Assembly (NCBI GenBank): GCA_017965495.1
Contig: JAGCPW010000038.1
Span: 1 to 47,430, forward strand
From: Eubacterium sp.
GTDB lineage: Bacteria > Bacillota > Clostridia > Lachnospirales > Lachnospiraceae
Reading direction: 5' to 3'
DNA length: 47,430 nt
Shown: in pieces, positions 8,427 to 17,817 of the stretch
How positions within the stretch are numbered: the first letter of the stretch is position 1
How the letters are laid out: the number at the start of each line of letters is the position of its first letter
The notes under the pieces: model-generated
What the model saw: only the letters and a program-made list of their open reading frames with translations
What the model was told of the DNA's origin: nothing
The model's database searches: none
Program-made: the position numbers and the translations under genes

Positions 8427-9464
8427 ATGACAGAAGGCAAAGAACTAAAAAAAGGACTAATATCTGTTGTGATGAGCAACTACAATACTCCTATCAACTA
8501 CTTGAAGGAGGCTATTGATAGTGTCTTAAAACAGACATATTCCAACTTCGAATTTATCATTATAGATGATGGTTCTACTGATGATTCTTTAGAATTTATT
8601 AAGTCTTATGATGATCCTAGGATTAAATTGATTGTTAATGAGGAGAACATCGGTCTAGCCCATTCTTTAAACAGAGGCTTCGATGCAGCTTCTGGTGAAT
8701 TTATTGCTAGAATGGACACTGACGATATTTGCTATCCACAAAGATTTGAAAAGCAGATAGAGTATATGCAGGAAAACCCTAATACTATTGTCTGTGGAGC
8801 TTGGGCAAAAATCATTGATAGCCAGAATCAAGAGACTGGTGAATCTTGGGGAAGTCCAATCATAAAAGATACCGATTCTTATAGAATCGGTTTGCTTTTC
8901 AGCAATAATCCTCTTATCATTCACCCTTCTGCATTTTTTAATCATAAACTACTTATGAAATACAATCTTGTTTACAATAATCAATTTCCTCACGCAGAAG
9001 ATTATGAATTTTGGACTAGGTGTGCAAAATATGCAGATTGTGAAATTCTTCGAGAATATTTATTGAAATTCCGCAGGCGCGAGAGTTCCGTCTCTGCTTC
9101 TTTCACGAAACTTCAAAAAGAAGAAGCATATAGTATAATTAAAATTCAGTTAAACGAATTAGGATTGCGTATGTCCAGCGATATACAAGATTTGCACTAT
9201 CGTTTATTTGTTGATATGAAACCTTATGATAACACCCTTAAAAAATGGATCAAAAGAATAATATCAGCTAATAAAAAATATAAAGTATTTAATCAAAAAA
9301 AGTTAAAGAAACTACTGTGGTATAGATGGTCCGAATTTTGCTATGAAGAAATGTCACACTCAAAAACAATGAGAATACTATATTTGTTCATATCATTATC
9401 TATCAGATGTAAACTAAATCTATTCAAAATTCGAACGAATTACAAAAAGGGAAAACATGTGTAA
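8427..9464 (+). CDS. GT2 family glycosyltransferase, copy 1 of tandem pair
   Basis: A 345-residue soluble-type GT2 enzyme: ISVVMSNYNTPI at the N-terminus, IIIDDGSTDDSLEF, and the catalytic ARMDTDDICYPQRF at about residues 97-110. The first 120 residues are nearly the same as in the next gene, while the C-terminal halves differ more, although both keep a basic KWIKRII...LLWYRWS tail. This suggests gene duplication followed by divergence of acceptor recognition. GAGG eight bases before the ATG supports the start. The likely role is to add a sugar to a surface polysaccharide made by the neighbouring genes. Confidence 0.88.
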   Translation: MTEGKELKKGLISVVMSNYNTPINYLKEAIDSVLKQTYSNFEFIIIDDGSTDDSLEFIKSYDDPRIKLIVNEENIGLAHSLNRGFDAASGEFIARMDTDDICYPQRFEKQIEYMQENPNTIVCGAWAKIIDSQNQETGESWGSPIIKDTDSYRIGLLFSNNPLIIHPSAFFNHKLLMKYNLVYNNQFPHAEDYEFWTRCAKYADCEILREYLLKFRRRESSVSASFTKLQKEEAYSIIKIQLNELGLRMSSDIQDLHYRLFVDMKPYDNTLKKWIKRIISANKKYKVFNQKKLKKLLWYRWSEFCYEEMSHSKTMRILYLFISLSIRCKLNLFKIRTNYKKGKHV

Positions 9465-10491
9465 AGATAAAGAGTTGAAAAAGAATTTAATATCTGTAGT
9501 GATGAGTAACTATAACACTCCTATTGAATATTTAAAGGAGTCTATTGATAGTGTCTTAGATCAGACATATTCTAACTTTGAATTTATTATTATAGATGAT
9601 GGTTCTACTGATGACTCTTTAGAATTCATCAAATCTTATGATGATCCTAGAATAAAACTTATTGTTAACGAAGAAAATATCGGTCTTACAAAATCATTAA
9701 ATAAGGGATTTGAACTAGCTCAAGGTGAGTATATTGCTAGAATGGACTCTGATGATGTTTGCTATCCTAATCGCTTTGAAAAACAATTAAAATATATGAA
9801 ACATCATTCTGACACTATTGTTTGTGGGGCTTGGGCTAAAACACTTGATGAAAAAAACAATTCCACTATTGAAGAGTGGGCATGTGGTGCTATTAATGAT
9901 ATGGAAGAATATAGGATTAACCTTCTCTTCAATAATTATCCTTCCCTTTTTCATTCTAGTGCTTTTTTTAATAATAGTCTTCTAACAAAATATGGTATTA
10001 AATACAATGAAAAATACACATATGCACAAGACTATGAGATGTGGACGCAATGTTCTAAACATGCCAATTGCTTTATTATAAAAGAAATATTAATTAAGTA
10101 TCGTTTTCACAACACTTCTATTTCACAAACTAAAGGGAATTTACAAAAAGAATGCGTTTTTGGAATTGTACAAGATCAACTAGATTACTTGCATTTAGTG
10201 CTTCCTGCTGATGTCAAAGAATCTCACATTGTTTTTCCATCAAAACATGCAAAATATAACGCTGAGTTCAAGAAATGGATAAAAACTATTATCAAAGCTA
10301 ATAGGAGATATCGAGTATACAACCATAAGATACTTAAACGTCTTCTATGGTATTATTGGTCCAAAGTCTGCTATGTAGAGTTCTCTCATTATAGTGCATC
10401 CAAGAAATTATTCTTAATTGCGACTCTTTCTCCAAGGTGTATAATGAATCTTTTTAGAATAAAAAAATACTATATTGATAAATATAAATAA
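9457..10491 (+). CDS. GT2 family glycosyltransferase, copy 2 of tandem pair
   Basis: A 344-residue paralogue of the preceding gene with ISVVMSNYNTPIEYL, IIIDDGSTDDSL and ARMDSDDVCYPNRF. It overlaps copy 1 by eight bases (ATGTGTAA), so translation is coupled. The C-terminal part keeps the same architecture with many substitutions, in line with a different acceptor. It ends eight bases from the convergent Stealth gene, with no obvious terminator between the two, so read-through antisense to the Stealth gene is possible. Confidence 0.88.
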   Translation: MCKDKELKKNLISVVMSNYNTPIEYLKESIDSVLDQTYSNFEFIIIDDGSTDDSLEFIKSYDDPRIKLIVNEENIGLTKSLNKGFELAQGEYIARMDSDDVCYPNRFEKQLKYMKHHSDTIVCGAWAKTLDEKNNSTIEEWACGAINDMEEYRINLLFNNYPSLFHSSAFFNNSLLTKYGIKYNEKYTYAQDYEMWTQCSKHANCFIIKEILIKYRFHNTSISQTKGNLQKECVFGIVQDQLDYLHLVLPADVKESHIVFPSKHAKYNAEFKKWIKTIIKANRRYRVYNHKILKRLLWYYWSKVCYVEFSHYSASKKLFLIATLSPRCIMNLFRIKKYYIDKYK

Positions 10492-10498
10492 CAAACTA

Positions 10499-11593
10499 TT
10501 ACAATTCATATTCTGACTTATTTGGATAGTTATTGAGCAGAATCGAATCAATCTCTGAACGTACATTTTCGAATTCCAATTCGTCAATATCCCCTGAGTC
10601 ATTCAAACAAACCATCATTGAATTATCATCCCAAATATCTTTTCTTATTGTTTCTATTTGTTCTTTTACATCATTGTAAAATATACCAAAATGATTATGG
10701 TCAACTGGGCAAAACGTGCCATTTAACATATCCCATAAATGAAAAATTTGTTGTTGAACATCTAATGGTGTGCGAAATCTATTCTTACATATTTCATCTA
10801 ACTGCTTGCCATAAACTTTCCAAACTTGTTCCATAGTGGTTTTTTTCATGGGTGAGCCTAGATGTGGATGCACCATACCATATAAATAATTGTCTCTAAA
10901 AGATAAGCGATGATACTTTAGGGCATTTTTATTGCATTTTCCAAACCATAACTCTGGTTTTTTCCCCATACTTCTTGTTATATCAAAATAATCATTCACT
11001 AATCCTATATTATTAAATAACATATAATCAAAGAATTCTTTTTTTGAATAGTGTTTATAAGGTATTGCCTCACAACAATATTTAGGATTATCTCCATTAA
11101 AGAAATCCTCTTTTCTTGTATTTCTATTTAGAAACACATCATCGTTAAAATAAACAAAACACTCTGACAATCCTTCGATTCTGTGAAAATTTAATTCTAT
11201 AGGATTTATGTTAAAGGTAGGCAAATACTTCTTCGGAATAAAATCGCCATGCTTTACTATTTTTAATTTTTCGTGATTAACATTCAACCAATCAGGATAA
11301 TGACCATATGTTACGAAGTGAATCTTTCTAACCCAAGGCGCATACTTTTCTACGCTTCTAAACCAATACTTTAACAGATCCCAATCTCTATATCTTTCAG
11401 CACCATTGCCTTCAGAATAAGCCGAACTATATTTACTTTTTTCATTTTGCCAATTTTCATCTTGGTCATCAACCCACGTTAAAACAAAATCAACCGGTTG
11501 ATTTGTTGGCAATTCTTTAATTCTTTTTATTGTGGCAATTAGTTCACATTTTTTTAATTTTAATGATTTTCTAATACCGTTATAAAAGCTCAT
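10499..11593 (-). CDS. Stealth family sugar-phosphate transferase
   Basis: A protein of about 364 residues with the conserved Stealth blocks: DFVLTWVDDQDENW (region 1), RYRDWDLLKYWFRSVEKYAP then VYFNDDVFLN (region 2), a HPHLGSPMKKTTMEQVW region (3) and a MVCLNDSGD end block (4). Stealth proteins transfer hexose-1-phosphates and build phosphodiester-linked capsules, as in CpsY-like enzymes and GlcNAc-1-phosphotransferase. The start is uncertain. ATG at 11593 has an AGAGGG site, but with a long 15-base spacing. A GTG at 11629 would overlap the preceding gene and has no clear site. The frame stays open across the A9 tract at 11617-11625. Confidence 0.85.
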   Translation of the reverse strand: MSFYNGIRKSLKLKKCELIATIKRIKELPTNQPVDFVLTWVDDQDENWQNEKSKYSSAYSEGNGAERYRDWDLLKYWFRSVEKYAPWVRKIHFVTYGHYPDWLNVNHEKLKIVKHGDFIPKKYLPTFNINPIELNFHRIEGLSECFVYFNDDVFLNRNTRKEDFFNGDNPKYCCEAIPYKHYSKKEFFDYMLFNNIGLVNDYFDITRSMGKKPELWFGKCNKNALKYHRLSFRDNYLYGMVHPHLGSPMKKTTMEQVWKVYGKQLDEICKNRFRTPLDVQQQIFHLWDMLNGTFCPVDHNHFGIFYNDVKEQIETIRKDIWDDNSMMVCLNDSGDIDELEFENVRSEIDSILLNNYPNKSEYEL

Positions 11594-11613
11594 ATTTGTT
11601 CTGCTAATCCCTC

Positions 11614-12351
11614 TTATTTTTTTTTGCACTTTTCATTAAAGTCAATAATGCTTAATAACAATTCTGCATCTTCTGACTTGGCAATAGCCTCTACATCCTT
11701 ATCTAGGCAATGGCTTTCCCAATAAGGATGCTCTTCGTACACAAATGTATGTGATGGGTTCACTCTTGGATCTAAGATAAATAGCTCTCTTAATTCCTCA
11801 TAACTCACACCATGCTTCTTTGCGATTTGGTAGAACTGCGAACAAAACGAGACCTTAGTGGCAAGCCAGCTATTTTCCATGTATTTTGCCAACTCAGCAG
11901 TAACACTATCTACCATTCTAAATGTATGACGTCCGTCATATACAGTTTGTAAAACTTGTATGACCTTTTGGCAATCTGACTTTTCTCCTCCTAGGACAGT
12001 GAAGCCAAACTCAAAGTTGTTACAGTGCTGTGTGGCACCATAATATTCGGGGCTAAAAACAATATGTTTGCCTGTCTCCTCCACTAATTTTTCTGTTGAG
12101 TGAGGAAGAATAGTACTTTTAATAACATAAATGCTAGCCTTATGTTCTTCTATTGCTTTTTTCACCTCAGTAGTATCACATAGACATTTATCATTTATTG
12201 GGGTATCGACACAAATAAATGCAATGTCATACTTGTCTTTTGTTCTAGTGTCAACTTCTTTATATTTGTCGAACACTTCCGGATTAAGTTTTTGTATTTC
12301 TTTTTCAAGATTATGACCAACTACTCCATATCCAACTATTAATACATTCAT
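11614..12351 (-). CDS. Short UDP-glucose/GDP-mannose dehydrogenase-like protein
   Basis: A 245-residue protein with an NAD-binding start (VLIVGYGVVGHNL), VDTPI, STILPHST and FSPEYYGA, and the catalytic-cysteine region ESHCLDKD with Cys215. Standard UDP-sugar dehydrogenases are about 400-450 residues; this one ends shortly after the catalytic cysteine and lacks the C-terminal UDP-binding domain, yet keeps an intact frame and clean stop. It may be an oxidoreductase for a different nucleotide sugar or a regulatory homologue. It sits between the Wzt ATPase (16 bases upstream) and the Stealth gene, so it belongs to the polysaccharide operon. A run of nine A bases ends the gene (KKK-stop). Confidence 0.75.
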   Translation of the reverse strand: MNVLIVGYGVVGHNLEKEIQKLNPEVFDKYKEVDTRTKDKYDIAFICVDTPINDKCLCDTTEVKKAIEEHKASIYVIKSTILPHSTEKLVEETGKHIVFSPEYYGATQHCNNFEFGFTVLGGEKSDCQKVIQVLQTVYDGRHTFRMVDSVTAELAKYMENSWLATKVSFCSQFYQIAKKHGVSYEELRELFILDPRVNPSHTFVYEEHPYWESHCLDKDVEAIAKSEDAELLLSIIDFNEKCKKK

Positions 12352-12367
12352 ATACTACCCTCTTTTT

Positions 12368-13660
12368 TTATTCCTTATTATTATTTTTCACTTCAATATC
12401 ATGAAGACGGGATGCTCCCCAATTATATAGTTTCCACTTTATCGGATCATCTGTTACACCTTCATCCATATCAAAAACAAATCCTGGAAATACGCCTTCT
12501 AGATAATTGTCATTTCCATATTCGTCTGTGACAAACGCGACTACATCTACCTGATATCGTGATGGCGCCAAATGCTTTGTATCCATAACGAAAGATAATT
12601 CTTTAGTCTCGTTTTCTTCAAAGTTAATTTTAGTATCCGTAATCATGGTTGCTCCCTTTTTAGGAGTAGTCATCGGTGATAGTTCAAATCTAAATCTAAC
12701 ATTCGACTGTTTGCGTGATGAATTTACTTTTAGTTTTATAGGAACTCTATTTCCACATTCTATATGGGAATTATCCAAATCCAATTCACCTATGCGTAAA
12801 CCTCCATCACCCCATTCAGGATGTCTGTATTCATCGCTAAATTCGTAATGATCTCTAACTATTTCCTCTTCTTTATTCTTTGATAAATAAATGTCGATGC
12901 CTTTTTCTACATCTCCATCAAATATTATTTTTCCATGACTAATAACTACACATCTATTACACAAATTACGAATAGTATTCATATTGTGACTTACATAAAG
13001 TATTGTTCTCCCCTCTTGAGCGGAAACATCATTCATTTTATCTATACATTTTGTTTGGAATGCCATATCTCCCACAGCAAGTACTTCATCCATAATTAAT
13101 ATTTCTGAATCCAAGTTGGCTGCTACAGCAAAAGCTAACTTTACATACATTCCCGATGAATATCTTTTCACTGGCGTATCAATAAACTGACTACATTCCG
13201 AAAACTCAATAATATCATCTATCTTCTTTGCTACTTCAGATCTAGTCATTCCTAGAATCGCGCCGTTTAGATAAATATTTTCTCTACCTGTTAACTCTGG
13301 GTTAAAACCTGTACCCACTTCTAACATAGATGAGATTTTTCCATTAACGTAAATCTTACCTTCTGTAGGGGCTGTAACTCTGGAAAGAATTTTTAATAAT
13401 GTGGATTTTCCCGCACCATTATGCCCTATTATTCCAATTCTTTCCCCTTTGTTTATGGTGAGATTAATACCATCTAAAGCCATAAATCTTTCATTTTTTT
13501 TATATACTTTGTCACCTATCTTTATATTAGGGTCTTCTTTCTTTCTTAATCTGGCCCACCAACTTTGAAGGTCTCCCTTTAGTGTTCCACCACCAATGAC
13601 TCCCAATCTATATTGTTTTTTTATTCCTTCAATTTTTATAGCAATTCCATTATCGCTCAT
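12368..13660 (-). CDS. Polysaccharide ABC exporter ATPase (Wzt/TagH type)
   Basis: A 430-residue protein. The ATPase half has Walker A GHNGAGKST, the signature YSSGMYVKLAFA and Walker B ILIMDEVLAVGD. The C-terminal 180 residues form a beta-rich domain (from about GELDLDNSHIECGNRV) like the Wzt C-terminal domain that reads the end of O-antigen or capsule chains. It would power export of a lipid-linked polysaccharide across the membrane with the permease encoded upstream. ATPases of this group lacking the C-terminal domain export teichoic acids; the presence of the domain favours a chain-end-recognising polysaccharide exporter. Confidence 0.93.
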   Translation of the reverse strand: MSDNGIAIKIEGIKKQYRLGVIGGGTLKGDLQSWWARLRKKEDPNIKIGDKVYKKNERFMALDGINLTINKGERIGIIGHNGAGKSTLLKILSRVTAPTEGKIYVNGKISSMLEVGTGFNPELTGRENIYLNGAILGMTRSEVAKKIDDIIEFSECSQFIDTPVKRYSSGMYVKLAFAVAANLDSEILIMDEVLAVGDMAFQTKCIDKMNDVSAQEGRTILYVSHNMNTIRNLCNRCVVISHGKIIFDGDVEKGIDIYLSKNKEEEIVRDHYEFSDEYRHPEWGDGGLRIGELDLDNSHIECGNRVPIKLKVNSSRKQSNVRFRFELSPMTTPKKGATMITDTKINFEENETKELSFVMDTKHLAPSRYQVDVVAFVTDEYGNDNYLEGVFPGFVFDMDEGVTDDPIKWKLYNWGASRLHDIEVKNNNKE

Positions 13661-13699
13661 AATTATTCTCCACTAGTAGTTATCCTTTTCTAAACTCAA

Positions 13700-14554
13700 T
13701 TAAACTGTATCCATAAAAGTCTTTTCAACCTTATTGAACATCGTGATACCTATAAATAACACCACAAATGTAGTTACCCAGCTTATTCCCCACCATAACC
13801 AAGGTTGTGATCCTACACCAATCCATCCATATCTCATAAGTTCCACAATTGGTGATAAGGGATTAAGCATTATTAATCTATATAGATAAGGTTGGTCCCA
13901 TAAAAAAGAAGCGGCATAAATGACGGGTGTAGCATACATCCACAAAGATATACCAAAAGTTACTACCACTCTCAAATCTCTATATTTAGTAGTTAACGAC
14001 GAAATAATAATACCGAATCCTAAACCTAGTAATGCCATTTCCAATAGGAACAACGGTGTCAAGGATGCTACCCATGTTACTCTAGCATTGGAGCCTCTCC
14101 ACAAGAATATTATAGAAAAGAATCCAACTAATAGTAATTGCACGAAAAAGTTAATCATAGAAGTGATAACTGTAGAGATAGGCAACGCTAATCGTGGAAA
14201 ATATACTTTTCCATATAGGTTTACATTATCTACAAACGTTCCAGATGTGGAATTAAGACAGTTTGAAAAATAAAGCCAAGGAACGTTACTAATCATATAG
14301 AACAAGAAATGAGAAACACCTTCTGCTGGCATATCTATATGAGCAATATCATGAAATACAAAAGCTTGCATTGCCGCAATTAACAGTGGCTGAATAATAA
14401 ACCATGCAGGTCCCAACACCGTTTGCTTATAACGAGTTGTAAAATCACGCTTTACAAATAACCATACAAGATCCTTGTATTTCCATAGTTCCTTTAATTT
14501 AAAGTCGTACCATTTCGTTTTAGGTTGTATTACATATGACCAATTTTGTTCCAT
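13700..14554 (-). CDS. Polysaccharide ABC exporter permease (Wzm/TagG type)
   Basis: A 284-residue ABC-2 permease with an N-terminal amphipathic LKELWKYKDLVWLFVKRDF, then about six membrane helices, and the family pattern RYKQTVLGPAWFIIQPL. It pairs with the Wzt-like ATPase 39 bases downstream. Together they export an undecaprenyl-linked polysaccharide. The gene starts 14 bases after the GT2 gene upstream, in the same operon. Confidence 0.93.
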   Translation of the reverse strand: MEQNWSYVIQPKTKWYDFKLKELWKYKDLVWLFVKRDFTTRYKQTVLGPAWFIIQPLLIAAMQAFVFHDIAHIDMPAEGVSHFLFYMISNVPWLYFSNCLNSTSGTFVDNVNLYGKVYFPRLALPISTVITSMINFFVQLLLVGFFSIIFLWRGSNARVTWVASLTPLFLLEMALLGLGFGIIISSLTTKYRDLRVVVTFGISLWMYATPVIYAASFLWDQPYLYRLIMLNPLSPIVELMRYGWIGVGSQPWLWWGISWVTTFVVLFIGITMFNKVEKTFMDTV

Positions 14555-14568
14555 AGTTATCCTTCTTA

Positions 14569-15537
14569 CTAATATGTTCTTCTAAACAATTTTATATGTA
14601 TCGTTCTTAGTAAAAAATGTTCATAAAAGAACATTTGTATTCTTCTTCTTCTACTAAATAAGTGACGATATTTTCGTCTCATTTTCTTTAAATACTTTTC
14701 AATAAATTTTGACTCTCCACTATTTTTCTTAAGTAGTCTAAGTAACATAATGGCTCTTTCCACACTCTCTCGAACTAATTTATCTATAATTTTGTCATGA
14801 TTTTCAAGCATCTCTTCACACTGTGAAAATGAGTCTATTTCTGATGCAGCTTTTTCTTTTTCTAGTTCTCCTCTATTTAATTTTGAAGTAACACTACCTT
14901 TATGCTGGATGTAACAGTAAAGTGTTTCCGCGTTATATCTAATCTTACTGTTTTTATCTATATTTACTAAATAAGTTATCACAAATAATCTATCCTCATT
15001 CAGTGATATTGCCTCATCAAATCTTATATTTTTTTCTCTTATTATTTTAGTTCTAAATAATTTATTCCACACAAAACCGCTGTACTGATCAACTCCCCCA
15101 TACATATGGTTTATTAGCTCATCTGCTGTAAACTCCTTATTACTCATCTTGTAGTTGTGAACCAAGTTATCATCTTCAAACTTATGCATATAATTACACA
15201 TAGTCATAAGAACATCATCTCGCATTTCATTTACTAAAACTTCTATATATCTTTCTGATACATAGTCATCACTATCTACAAATGAAATGTAGTCACCTTT
15301 AGCATTATTAATCCCAATATTTCTACAAGCAGATACTCCATCCTTTCCCGTCGCAATAATTGAAGTATTCATACTATATTTCTTAGATAATCTTTTTATC
15401 TCTTCATAAGTAGTTATATGACATACCAATATAACTTCAAAATTACTATATGTCTGTACTTCAAAACTATCTAGACATCTAACGATTTTATCTAGATACT
15501 TATAAACCGGTATTACTATTGAAACTGTTTGTCTCAT
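14569..15537 (-). CDS. GT2 family glycosyltransferase
   Basis: A 322-residue GT2 enzyme: VSIVIPVYKYLDKIV, FEVILVC, GVSACRNIGINNAKG, and the metal-binding SFVDSDDYV, with a basic C-terminus. The start is the ATG at 15537, 11 bases after GGGGAG. An in-frame ATG seven codons earlier overlaps that ribosome binding site and is less likely. It is the first gene of the polysaccharide export operon and probably adds the first or an early sugar to the chain. Confidence 0.85.
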   Translation of the reverse strand: MRQTVSIVIPVYKYLDKIVRCLDSFEVQTYSNFEVILVCHITTYEEIKRLSKKYSMNTSIIATGKDGVSACRNIGINNAKGDYISFVDSDDYVSERYIEVLVNEMRDDVLMTMCNYMHKFEDDNLVHNYKMSNKEFTADELINHMYGGVDQYSGFVWNKLFRTKIIREKNIRFDEAISLNEDRLFVITYLVNIDKNSKIRYNAETLYCYIQHKGSVTSKLNRGELEKEKAASEIDSFSQCEEMLENHDKIIDKLVRESVERAIMLLRLLKKNSGESKFIEKYLKKMRRKYRHLFSRRRRIQMFFYEHFLLRTIHIKLFRRTY

Positions 15538-15580
15538 ACGGTAATTATCTCCCCTCAATAATAGGCCTCACTCTTAAAGT

Positions 15581-15610
15581 ATTATATCACAATTCTTTTA
15601 ACTCGCTCAA
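15581..15610 (-). promoter_or_regulatory. Promoter of polysaccharide export operon
   Basis: On minus: TTGAGC (15610-15605), an 18-base spacer and TATAAT (15586-15581), about 44 bases before the GT2 start. The -10 is consensus. Confidence 0.65.
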
Positions 15611-15670
15611 CACAAAAAGCCCTTATCATCACAATACAAAAGTCATCTCTTTTATCAGAAATGATAAAAA

Positions 15671-15703
15671 AATAGGGAACTAGATATATTCTAGTTCCCT
15701 ATT
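15671..15703 (-). terminator. Terminator after nucleobase permease
   Basis: A perfect 14-bp stem, AATAGGGAACTAGA with TCTAGTTCCCTATT, around a TATAT loop, 18 bases after the permease stop. On minus it is followed by a TTTTTT run. Confidence 0.92.
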
Positions 15704-15720
15704 ACTATTATAAATACCGA

Positions 15721-17130
15721 TTATTCAGCTTCTTGTTCCTCATCAAACTTTTCTACTCCACCGTGTATGATTACTGGATCTTTATCTGGGAATAGAAGGT
15801 TAAGAACGATACCTGCAATAGCTGCAACAGCAAGTCCTGATAGACTAAATGCTACAGAACCAATGTTGAACTTAACAGCTCCGTCGAAACTCTTAACAAC
15901 GTCAGCGCCCATTCCTGAACTAAACTTAATACCAAGCGCTGATACAACGATGATAGCTGCTACGATAACGTTACGGCTCTTAGAGAAGTCTACCTGAGCT
16001 TCTACTACGTTACGTACACCGATAGCTGCGATCATTCCGTATAACATGAATGAAATACCACCAACTATACCTGCTGGCATTACTTCGATAATCATAGCAA
16101 ACTTAGGTGAGAATGATAGTAATACTGCGATATAAGCAGCGATTCTTACCACTCTAGGATCGAATACTTTTGAAAGCGCTAATACACCAGTATTCTCGCC
16201 GTATGTTGTGTTTGCAGGACCACCAAATAGTGATGCTAATGATGTTGCAAGACCATCACCAAGAAGTGTTCTGTGAAGACCAGGCTCATTGATGAAGTCT
16301 TTATCACATGTAGCTCCGATAGCACAGATATCACCAATGTGTTCCATCATAGTTGCGATAGCGATAGGAACCATTGTAGTAACAGCTGTAACTACTTTAG
16401 CTTTCTGTGAGAAATCTACACCGCCAAATACTGTTCCGTTCCAGTCTACTGGAAGGCCAACCCAAGCGGCATCTCTAATCTTCCACCATTCAACTTTAGT
16501 GAAAGCTTCTATATCTAACAAGTTACCAAAGATAACTGCACATACATAAGCAACTGCAACACCGATAAGGATAGGAATAATCTTTGACATTCCTCTACCC
16601 CAAATGTTGAATGCAATAACTGTAGCCAAAGCGATAAGTGCTAATGGCCAGCATGTTGCACAGTTGTTCAAAGCTGATGGAGCTAAGCAAAGTCCAATAG
16701 CAATGATGATAGGTCCTGTAACTACAGGTGGGAATAGTTTCATTACTCTCTTAATACCTACAATCTTAATAATTGCAGCAAGTATTACATAAAGAGCACC
16801 TGCACATACAACACCGAAACATGCATATGGAAGCATTTCCGAATTAGCCTTTCCATCTACCATAGGAGCTATCGCTGCATATCCTCCAAGGAATGCAAAT
16901 GAAGATCCTAAGAAAGCTGGTACTTTAAACTTTGTAAGTAAGTGGAATAGTAATGTTCCAAGACCTGCCATAAGCAATGTAGTCTGAACATTCAATCCAG
17001 TTAGAATTGGTACTAAAACTGTAGCACCAAACATAGCGAATAAGTGCTGGAATCCTAAGATACCCATTCTAGGATAGCCAAGTTTTCTAGCATCATAGAT
17101 TGGTTCTAAACCAATTTGATTCTTTGCCAT
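15721..17130 (-). CDS. NCS2 family nucleobase permease (uracil/xanthine)
   Basis: A 469-residue membrane protein with about 12-14 helices, starting GYPRMGILGFQHLFAMFGA, the typical UraA/NCS2 N-terminus. The family signature appears as GPANTTYGENTGVLALS, and MMEHIGDICAIG holds the conserved substrate glutamate. It imports a nucleobase with a proton. Family members with this start are often uracil permeases, but xanthine specificity cannot be excluded. I place the start at the ATG at 17130, with AGGAGG ten bases upstream; an upstream TTG overlaps that site. Confidence 0.88.
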   Translation of the reverse strand: MAKNQIGLEPIYDARKLGYPRMGILGFQHLFAMFGATVLVPILTGLNVQTTLLMAGLGTLLFHLLTKFKVPAFLGSSFAFLGGYAAIAPMVDGKANSEMLPYACFGVVCAGALYVILAAIIKIVGIKRVMKLFPPVVTGPIIIAIGLCLAPSALNNCATCWPLALIALATVIAFNIWGRGMSKIIPILIGVAVAYVCAVIFGNLLDIEAFTKVEWWKIRDAAWVGLPVDWNGTVFGGVDFSQKAKVVTAVTTMVPIAIATMMEHIGDICAIGATCDKDFINEPGLHRTLLGDGLATSLASLFGGPANTTYGENTGVLALSKVFDPRVVRIAAYIAVLLSFSPKFAMIIEVMPAGIVGGISFMLYGMIAAIGVRNVVEAQVDFSKSRNVIVAAIIVVSALGIKFSSGMGADVVKSFDGAVKFNIGSVAFSLSGLAVAAIAGIVLNLLFPDKDPVIIHGGVEKFDEEQEAE

Positions 17131-17145
17131 TCTCTTTTTCCTCCT

Positions 17146-17286
17146 TTTAGACAAAATTTTTTTGGGCTTTCGCCCCTATCCGATTCAATCTAGGTTTTCC
17201 TCAACACCCTAAATCTTGTACCATTTTACCATAAAAACTGCTGTTTGCATACCATATATTGTGGTTTTTTTAATTGTTTTTCTATT
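17146..17286 (-). promoter_or_regulatory. Structured leader of nucleobase permease gene
   Basis: Between trmL and the permease start, the minus strand contains GGGC-GAAA-GCCC, a tetraloop hairpin ending about 15 bases before the ribosome binding site, preceded by an AGGAAAACCT hairpin. I see neither the PyrR-binding consensus nor a purine riboswitch core. It could be an attenuator or translation control element; this is low-confidence. Confidence 0.3.
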
Positions 17287-17778
17287 TTATTTCCACTCCA
17301 ACCTATGTAACTCCCCAGCATCTTGCATGCCTACAAAGTCCTGCTGTCTCAGTGCCTCATACAAAACTATTGCTACAGAGTTTGAGAGGTTAAGCGATCT
17401 AATATCTTCATTCATTGGAATGCGAATACAAGTATCTTCGTGTTCCACTAGCACTTCTTCCGGAATACCTGCACTCTCTTTTCCAAACATAATAAAATCG
17501 TCTGGACCAAATTCCACATCCGTATACTTTTGGTGCGCCTTAGTGGTAGCATACCAAATCTTAGCGTTAGGGTTTTGCTCACAGAAATCATTATATGAAT
17601 CATAGATTGTTACATCTAAATCTTCCCAGTAGTCCATACCTGCACGTTTAAGATTTTTCTCGGTAATTCTAAACTTCATTGGCTCAATCAAATGAAGCTT
17701 AGTTCCTGTGGCACAGCATGTACGTCCTATGTTTCCTGTGTTTTGTGGTATTTCCGGTTCTAGTAAAACTATGTTCAT
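17287..17778 (-). CDS. trmL: tRNA (cytidine(34)-2'-O)-methyltransferase
   Basis: A 163-residue SPOUT methyltransferase. It begins MNIVLLEPEIPQNTGNIGRT, as TrmL proteins do, and has the trefoil-knot SAM-binding segments IMFGKESAGIPEEVL and IPMNEDIRSLNLSNS. It methylates the wobble nucleotide of tRNA-Leu isoacceptors. The start at 17778 fits the family; a TTG five codons earlier is less likely. It stands between the aminotransferase terminator and the permease, without a close partner. Confidence 0.9.
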   Translation of the reverse strand: MNIVLLEPEIPQNTGNIGRTCCATGTKLHLIEPMKFRITEKNLKRAGMDYWEDLDVTIYDSYNDFCEQNPNAKIWYATTKAHQKYTDVEFGPDDFIMFGKESAGIPEEVLVEHEDTCIRIPMNEDIRSLNLSNSVAIVLYEALRQQDFVGMQDAGELHRLEWK

Positions 17779-17817
17779 TCTTTCTTTGTCCAACCGATCT
17801 TTTTAATATACATAAAA

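Noticed and set aside
17146..17286. PyrR-binding attenuator for the nucleobase permease
   Set aside because: No PyrR anti-antiterminator consensus is visible, only a GNRA-type hairpin and a short stem.
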